Source of the DNA: SMXL01 sp036985715
Lineage (GTDB): Bacteria; Bacteroidota; Rhodothermia; Rhodothermales; UBA10348
Assembly: GCA_036985715.1 (NCBI GenBank)
Contig: BTQE01000105.1
Span: 1 to 11,493, forward strand
DNA: 11,493 nucleotides
Direction: 5' to 3'
Position 1 is the stretch's first letter. Each line of letters opens with the position of its first letter. The position numbers were made by a program, and so were the translations under genes. The notes beneath the pieces are model-generated. The model was not told where the DNA came from. It made no database searches and saw nothing but the letters and a program-made list of their open reading frames with translations. Shown here in pieces: positions 7,536 to 11,493 of this stretch.

Positions 7536-8018
7536 GTGAAACACGTAGTCACACTTTTTGTCCTCTTGGTCGGGTTTGCATTTTCAAAAACCGCTCTTGC
7601 CCAGAACGAGGAAACCCTTGTCTTGTCTTCTGTCCAACAGTTCTTCGACGGAATGGCCGCGGCTGACTCGGTTGCTAGCCGGGCCCTGCTGATGGAGGGC
7701 GGACAGTTTCATTCCGTACGACAGGACCCGGACGGGCTCTTCGTTCGCCGGTCAACATTTGAGGAATATCTGTCAGATATCGCCTCGAACGCCAACGCAT
7801 TTCTTGAGCGGATGTGGGATCCGCAAGTCTCCGTAAATGGTCGGTTAGCCGTGGTCACCACGCCGTATGATTTTCACATCAATGGCGAGTTCACACACTG
7901 CGGTACAGACGTTTTCAATCTTATTAAGACGGACACAGGATGGCGGATATCGAGCGTTATGTACACGGTAGAACGAACCGGATGCCCACCCAGTCCGTTG
8001 GGCGACCCCAAGTTTTGA
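7536..8018 (+). CDS. Secreted NTF2-like (SnoaL/DUF4440-type) protein
   Basis: Protein of 160 aa. Residues 1-22 are a signal peptide (HVVTLFVLLVGFAFSKTALA, cleavage before Q23). The mature part fits an NTF2-like cone fold: a helix VQQFFDGMAAADSVASRALL, then beta strands including RLAVVTTPYDFHING, FTHCGTDVFNLIKTDTGWRISSVMYTVER. Such proteins are mostly small ligand-binding or accessory domains, and no catalytic residues can be assigned. The start is a GTG at 7536, 7 bp after the aminopeptidase stop, so the two are almost certainly co-transcribed. No clear Shine-Dalgarno. Two cysteines (HCGTD and near the end RTGC) could form a disulfide after export. Confidence 0.8.
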   Translation: MKHVVTLFVLLVGFAFSKTALAQNEETLVLSSVQQFFDGMAAADSVASRALLMEGGQFHSVRQDPDGLFVRRSTFEEYLSDIASNANAFLERMWDPQVSVNGRLAVVTTPYDFHINGEFTHCGTDVFNLIKTDTGWRISSVMYTVERTGCPPSPLGDPKF

Positions 8019-8041
8019 GACTTCTCGTCGTCAGGAGGAAC

Positions 8042-8194
8042 TCACTCATATCGGATACACGCTACCGGATCAGATAAACCTGCTCGAATCGATTGGTAGC
8101 TTACTGGTGCGAGAGCGATGAGGAGTGCAATGATCCCCGACATGACGACCGTACCAAACGTATCATCGAGGCCAGATCGGCATCGGTATTCGAA
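8042..8194 (-). pseudogene. C-terminal remnant of an FtsX/MacB-type ABC transporter permease
   Basis: On the minus strand about 50 codons end in SYQSIRAGLSDPVACIRYE followed by TGA. This is the conserved C-terminus of MacB-type permeases (pattern SYQ-x-I-x-A-x-x-x-(N/D)PV-x-x-(L/I)RYE). It is preceded by GIIALLIALAP, the end of the last membrane helix, and FEYR at the left edge of the similarity. The rest of the protein (several hundred residues) is missing: beyond about 8194 the translation no longer resembles the family. It sits between two plus-strand genes, so the permease gene was lost by deletion or replaced by the neighbouring gene. The left boundary of homology is approximate. Confidence 0.72.
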
Positions 8195-8317
8195 GCGGTG
8201 GTGGCATCCCGAACCCGACCGATTATATTGGATTTGTTCGCGGAGCGCAGTCGGAGACACGCGCGGATTCGGATTGAGTGACGAATAGAGAACCTGGGAA
8301 AAATTAATACTTGAGTC

Positions 8318-9598
8318 ATGAGTGAGAGCCGTTCGGAGGATTTACGATTTCTTCTATCCAGGAGAAATTTTCTGTCTGTTGGCGCTGCTGGAATTGCCAC
8401 GAGCATATTACCTGGTTGCGCCGCGTATGACCCGCACGAAAAGGCTGACTGGAGTGCGCCTTCTTCACCTACCGACAATACCTGGTCAGATATTCGGAGG
8501 GAGTTTATCACTACTCCGGGGGTGACGTATATGAACAACGCCAGCCTTGGAATGCCACCTGGAGTTGTGGCCGAGGCCGTGTGGAATGGGTATCGCGCTC
8601 TTAGTGAAGACCCGATTCGGGCAAAGCACGATCTACGTGATGAAATTGGACAGAATGTTCTCCCGGGTTTGGCCGCCTTCCTGGGAGTGGACCCAAGTGA
8701 GGTGATTTTGACACGTAACGCTACCGAGTCACTTCATCTGGCTGCGACGGGTTTGAAGTTGGAGAGAGGAGATCATGTCATCATTACGACGCAAGCGCAT
8801 CCAGCGGGCCGACAGCCGTGGCGATACCGAGAAGCCAAACACGGGATTTTAGTTTCAGAGGTTTTCGTTCCTAGTCCGATCGAGGACCCCCAATCGGTTG
8901 TGGCAAGCATCGAAGGTGCCATCACGAGTAAGACAAGGGCGATCGCGTTCAGTCACGTTACTCGGGGAGGCCATCTTTTTCCAGTACGGGACCTTTCGGC
9001 GATGGCAAGCGAGAAGGGAATCGCAACGATTGTGGACGGCGCCCAGGCTCTTGGAATGTTTCCCATTGATTTGTCTGTGCTGGGATGCGATGTCTATGCG
9101 GCGAGTATACATAAGTGGCTACTTGGCCCGATGGGAACGGGAATGCTTTACATCCGAAAGGGAGCCCGGGAAAACTGGGAGTCGCACTACTCGGAAATAT
9201 CAACCAAAGACGAGCCGAACTACAATCCTCCCGGGACATCGGATTTACCGCTAAAGGCCGCTGTCGGTACTGCGTTGACATTCGCAAACCGAATCGGGAT
9301 AGATGCGATCGAGGCGCGTACGAGGTATTTGTCCGACTATCTCAAGATGCAGCTCGCGGAAGTTTCCAGGATTCAGATTTTGAGTGGCGGGACGCGCGAA
9401 ACATCTGCACCCGGTTCAACAATATTTGAAATGGATGGGGTGGATGCACTCGAATCTGTCCCGGCGATGCTCGATGCTGCGACTATCCATATTGACGAAC
9501 ATCAGAGAGACGGTCACAATGCCTTGCGGATATCTACTCATTACTATAACTCGACGGACGACATCGATCGATTGATTTCGATTCTTCAGACATGGTAA
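8318..9598 (+). CDS. Tat-exported class V aminotransferase-fold PLP enzyme (isopenicillin N epimerase-like)
   Basis: Fold-type I PLP enzyme of 426 aa. The N-terminus LLSRRNFLSVGAAG is a classic Tat signal (S-R-R-x-F-L), followed by ILPGC with Cys34, which may be lipidated although Pro at -2 is unusual. The enzyme domain has TRNATESLHLAA (phosphate-binding region), SHVTRGG, D240 and Q243 in VDGAQALG (pairs with the pyridine N), and PLP lysine K266 in SIHKWLLGPMGTGML. The HKW-L-x-x-P-x-G-x-G-x-L pattern is typical of the isopenicillin N epimerase/EgtE-like branch of class V aminotransferases. That branch includes epimerases, C-S lyases and desulfurases, so the reaction is not fixed by sequence. 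Export is unusual for PLP enzymes; Tat fits because cofactor is loaded before transport. No Shine-Dalgarno before ATG 8318; the 299-bp gap upstream suggests its own promoter. Confidence 0.88.
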   Translation: MSESRSEDLRFLLSRRNFLSVGAAGIATSILPGCAAYDPHEKADWSAPSSPTDNTWSDIRREFITTPGVTYMNNASLGMPPGVVAEAVWNGYRALSEDPIRAKHDLRDEIGQNVLPGLAAFLGVDPSEVILTRNATESLHLAATGLKLERGDHVIITTQAHPAGRQPWRYREAKHGILVSEVFVPSPIEDPQSVVASIEGAITSKTRAIAFSHVTRGGHLFPVRDLSAMASEKGIATIVDGAQALGMFPIDLSVLGCDVYAASIHKWLLGPMGTGMLYIRKGARENWESHYSEISTKDEPNYNPPGTSDLPLKAAVGTALTFANRIGIDAIEARTRYLSDYLKMQLAEVSRIQILSGGTRETSAPGSTIFEMDGVDALESVPAMLDAATIHIDEHQRDGHNALRISTHYYNSTDDIDRLISILQTW

Positions 9599-9683
9599 GC
9601 GACGATCCTGAGATTCGTACGCATCTATCCCCGTAGATATGTCCAACATAGGAATCCGACTGTGCCTCAACCGGAACACAGCT

Positions 9684-10190
9684 ATGAATGTCTTAAAGCG
9701 AACTCCTCTTCTCCTCGTTTCTTTCGTCTTTTTCGCGCTGTATGGCCCTGCGCTGACAGCCGAGGCCGGTGAACTGGCCATCGATGAGTTCAAGTTGCAG
9801 GTTCGAAGTGTAGTCGATGGACTTTCCTCAACTGAGTTCTGGTTGCCGGGCTCGACGCTACGTGTGAAGGTCGACAACACGAATCCTCTTGCGTTTGGAA
9901 TGCCGGAAAACGTACTGGCCACGTTCCTTGGTGAAAATGATGCATATCAGATCGTGCCGTCCGCCTACAACGACCGCGTTGAGCGAATCGTGACCTTTAT
10001 TGATCGAGACATTCTTCAAAGTGGGTGGCTGATCGGAGAAGACGTGATTTCCAAGAAGGCGGCTATGGTCTCGGTCGATCGCGGCGAGGGAAAGATCATC
10101 CTGATCGGATTTCGCGCTCAACACCGCATGCAAACCCACGGTACGTTCAAGCTGGTGTTCAACGCATTGGTCAGTGGTCCGGAGGATTGA
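9684..10190 (+). CDS. Secreted M14-peptidase C-terminal domain without the catalytic domain
   Basis: Protein of 168 aa. Residues 1-~26 are a signal peptide (LLLVSFVFFALYGPALTAEA). The rest resembles the C-terminal accessory domain of large bacterial M14 zinc carboxypeptidases: EFWLPGSTLRVKVDNTNPLA, then FGMPEN, SGWLIGEDVISKKAA and GKIILIGFRAQHRMQTHG followed by TFKLVFNAL, which is near consensus for that family's end. The whole zinc carboxypeptidase domain (HxxE...H) is absent, so it should not be a peptidase on its own. Either an internal deletion joined signal peptide and tail in frame, or this is a stand-alone binding domain. I chose ATG 9684 over ATG 9639 because it opens the signal peptide. 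The next gene starts 5 bp after its stop. Confidence 0.72.
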   Translation: MNVLKRTPLLLVSFVFFALYGPALTAEAGELAIDEFKLQVRSVVDGLSSTEFWLPGSTLRVKVDNTNPLAFGMPENVLATFLGENDAYQIVPSAYNDRVERIVTFIDRDILQSGWLIGEDVISKKAAMVSVDRGEGKIILIGFRAQHRMQTHGTFKLVFNALVSGPED

Positions 10191-10195
10191 GGTTG

Positions 10196-10867
10196 GTGAA
10201 AAGAAGGCGTCTTTTAGTTGTTTTCGCGTTGCTTCTTATTAGCTCGGGTGAGTCGTTCGCCCAAGGGCATTTTGTGCGGCACGGGTTTCAGGTCACGATG
10301 CCGGAATTTGCGGTGGGTGCGAACCGGAGCACACTTGCGTTCCGCGTCGGCTATCACGTGTACGGCGTCGTAGAACTGGGGCTTGGTCTCGAGCGGCGGT
10401 CGGATTTTGATGCCGATATCGTGACGATGTCGCTCGCGCCGGGTGTCGGGGTGTATCCTTTTCGCCAATCGGGATCCGCACCGGTGACCGTGCGTGTCGG
10501 CGCTACGTATGAGAATCAGGCGCTCTCCGGCGATCCGATCACCGCACTGGAGGAGAGAGATATCCTGACGGACGGGAGCGCCTGGCGATTGGAAGCGAGC
10601 GTGTCTCGACGGTATTCTCTGCGCCGCTCGGTTTTCGGCCGAGCCGCCGGCTTCGTTCCGATTGTTTCGTTCGCGTACAGGTCTATAGAGATCGACCAGG
10701 GGGAAGAATCCTCGACGGATGAGTTTCTTACGATTGCTCTGGAGATGCTACTCGAGATAGACGCAGGAGCGATGGCGCGGATTGTAGCCGGACCCCGTGT
10801 CGGTGTTTTCGATGATGCCTTCGGCGCAGGGCTGACGTTCAGCCTGGTCGCCGGATATGGGTACTAG
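10196..10867 (+). CDS. Small outer-membrane beta-barrel candidate
   Basis: Protein of 223 aa from GTG 10196. A GGAGG at 10181-10185, inside the end of the previous gene, sits 10 nt before it; a TTG at 10193 is the alternative. KRRRLLVVFALLLISSGESFA is a signal peptide with cleavage before Q23. The mature part shows alternating short strands and turns (LAFRVGYHVYGVVELGLGLE, TVRVGATYENQAL, IVSFAYRSIEID, ARIVAGPRVGVF), and it ends in SLVAGYGY with a terminal aromatic residue, as expected for a BAM-inserted barrel of about eight strands. Homologous family not recognised. It is translationally linked to the M14-type domain protein, which suggests a shared envelope role. A longer in-frame reading upstream (from 10025) overlaps that gene and is not credible as coding. 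Confidence 0.75.
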   Translation: MKRRRLLVVFALLLISSGESFAQGHFVRHGFQVTMPEFAVGANRSTLAFRVGYHVYGVVELGLGLERRSDFDADIVTMSLAPGVGVYPFRQSGSAPVTVRVGATYENQALSGDPITALEERDILTDGSAWRLEASVSRRYSLRRSVFGRAAGFVPIVSFAYRSIEIDQGEESSTDEFLTIALEMLLEIDAGAMARIVAGPRVGVFDDAFGAGLTFSLVAGYGY

Positions 10868-11109
10868 CTGGAGCCGGCGTCAACTCAGCGTGCTACGGCC
10901 CCGGCGATACAACATTCGGCTCCTGAATTGACATGAAACCGCTTCGTCCGCGGAAGTAAACATTCCGAACACTATGCGAGCTGGAGTTGAATTCGGACGC
11001 ATTGGAGATGCGGAAAAAGCCGGCGGGTCTACAGTCGGTGCGCGGGCACCGGGAGTGACTCGGGCCACATGATGTCTGAATAGTAGAAAGCCATTCGTAT
11101 CTACGTATT
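10868..11109. other. Non-coding stretch downstream of the barrel gene
   Basis: No gene can be supported. A GC-rich part around 10932-11072 is open in more than one frame, including a 32-codon plus-strand frame from ATG 10974. It has no ribosome site and no family resemblance that I can name. No clear rho-independent terminator with a T-run follows the barrel gene. Confidence 0.4.
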
Positions 11110-11158
11110 TAGTATGTACACCTTACTATTTCGCACATTTAGTAAGGGAACCGTACTA
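11110..11158. promoter_or_regulatory. Two 19-bp near-palindromes, operator-like, 30 bp apart
   Basis: TAGTATGTACACCTTACTA (11110-11128) and TAGTAAGGGAACCGTACTA (11140-11158) share the inverted half-sites TAGTA and TACTA with a 9-bp centre. They start exactly 30 bp apart, about three helical turns, as expected for two dimers binding the same DNA face. Similar TAGTA/TACTA half-sites are reported for HxlR (DUF24) regulators such as YodB; I recall this and have not checked it. AAGGGA (11143-11148) inside the second site could be the ribosome site of a GTG at 11159, whose reading frame ends after seven codons. The site therefore looks like the control region of a gene now lost. Confidence 0.55.
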
Positions 11159-11276
11159 GTGGCCAAACGCAAAAAAAACTAATTCAGAAGATAGTCTCTC
11201 GAGTCGATCAGTTTACGGAAACACACGAGCGAGCTGCCGCGGGAAAAGGGTCTCAACGGTTGTACGAGCGACACAT

Positions 11277-11394
11277 GAGGAATCGAAGATTCCGACACAC
11301 GAGGTGACGTAGTCACCGACTGATGAGGATCGGAGATCCGAATAAATGAGTGGCGAAGCCACGAATAAATGCGGCGCGGAAATACCGAGTAAAT
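11277..11394. repeat. Array of 23-24-bp units each carrying a covarying C-GNA-G mini-hairpin
   Basis: Five units follow one another: 11277-11300, 11301-11324, 11325-11347, 11348-11370 and a degenerate 11371-11394. Units 1-4 contain perfect hairpins: GGAATC-GAA-GATTCC (11279-11293), GGTGAC-GTA-GTCACC (11303-11317), GGATC-GGA-GATCC (11327-11339) and GTGGC-GAA-GCCAC (11350-11362). Stem sequences differ completely while pairing is kept, and the loop is always GNA closed by a C-G pair. Spacers are related (GACACAC, GACTGAT, GAATAAAT twice, GAGTAAAT). C-GNA-G triloops are known for unusual stability in single-stranded DNA. The array does not keep one open reading frame. Recognition by a single-strand transposase (RAYT/IS200-like) or a role in RNA ends are both possible; no such gene lies in the window. 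Confidence 0.8.
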
Positions 11395-11408
11395 CCCGTA
11401 CGCGCTAC

Positions 11409-11445
11409 AAAGGCAAGTCCTTTCTGTAACTACCTGCCTGGCAGG
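11409..11445. repeat. Two further short hairpins after the array
   Basis: AAAGG-CAAGT-CCTTT (11409-11423) and CCTGC-CTG-GCAGG (11433-11445) are perfect 5-bp stems with 5-nt and 3-nt loops. They continue the hairpin-rich stretch but lack the GNA loop and the spacer of the array. Confidence 0.5.
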
Positions 11446-11450
11446 GAATT

Positions 11451-11490
11451 ATGGGGAGGGTTTTTCTTGTGTTTGACGGTTGTCCCCCAT
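11451..11490. repeat. Inverted repeat at the window's right edge
   Basis: ATGGGG (11451-11456) and CCCCAT (11485-11490) are inverted copies flanking a T-rich stretch. With only six bases per arm this is weak evidence, but the position directly after the hairpin array could mark the edge of the same element. The window ends three bases later. Confidence 0.3.
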
Positions 11491-11493
11491 TAG

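Noticed and set aside
8093..8538. Frames on both strands across 8093-8538 (plus 8093-8281, minus 8101-8538)
   Set aside because: They are shadows of the permease remnant and of the Tat signal region of the PLP enzyme, with no family features of their own.
10025..10195. N-terminal extension of the barrel protein from an ATG at 10025
   Set aside because: It overlaps the M14-type domain gene in another frame with Arg-rich shadow composition, and the real signal peptide begins at the GTG at 10196 behind a GGAGG.
10880..11068. Open frames on both strands after the barrel gene, including a 32-codon plus frame from ATG 10974 to 11072
   Set aside because: GC-rich DNA is open in several frames here; no Shine-Dalgarno, no signal peptide and no recognised family. 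A gene remnant cannot be excluded.
11277..11394. CRISPR array interpretation of the terminal repeats
   Set aside because: The unit is only 23-24 bp in total, the variable parts are self-complementary stems rather than spacers, and there is no cas gene or leader.

Overview
The window looks like a chromosomal segment of a member of the Bacteroidota, most likely the Rhodothermia/Balneolia side. This is an inference from gene content: a secreted S9 peptidase, an M14 C-terminal domain, a MacB/FtsX-type permease tail, and many starts without an obvious Shine-Dalgarno sequence. No rRNA, tRNA or universal marker is present, so the placement is tentative. The first ~1.7 kb looks more AT-rich than the rest and reads like an accessory segment.

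Layout: 1-152 holds a long inverted repeat. Positions 153-878 (minus) encode an atypical SDR/NmrA-like NAD(P)-binding protein. Positions 1145-1654 (minus) encode a ParE-type toxin with its antitoxin upstream. Positions 1655-2119 are non-coding and contain short palindromes, a 20-bp tandem repeat and a 15-bp tandem repeat that runs into the stop of the next gene. Positions 2120-3343 (minus) encode an alanine racemase with a Tat-like export signal. A 190-bp divergent spacer follows. Positions 3534-10867 (plus) hold a co-directional set of exported proteins: an S9 prolyl-oligopeptidase-type peptidase, an alpha/beta-hydrolase-like lipoprotein, an M55 (DppA-type) D-aminopeptidase, an NTF2-like protein, a Tat-exported class V aminotransferase/isopenicillin N epimerase-like PLP enzyme, an M14-peptidase C-terminal domain lacking its catalytic domain, and a small outer-membrane barrel candidate. 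A decayed FtsX-like permease tail lies on the minus strand between the NTF2-like and PLP-enzyme genes. The last ~630 bp are non-coding and highly structured: a pair of 19-bp operator-like palindromes, then a 23-24-bp-period array of covarying mini-hairpins.

Two things stand out. First, five enzymes next to one another all carry export signals and several belong to families acting on D-residues or peptides (alanine racemase, D-aminopeptidase, epimerase-like PLP enzyme, S9 peptidase, plus an M14-derived domain). I infer a cell-envelope pathway that trims peptides and interconverts or releases D-amino acids, but no member has been shown to work with another. Second, the terminal array contains four consecutive hairpins whose stems differ but which all keep a C-GNA-G triloop, a motif known to form unusually stable single-stranded DNA hairpins. 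This suggests selection on DNA structure, for example recognition by a single-strand transposase, and I cannot name a described element that matches it.
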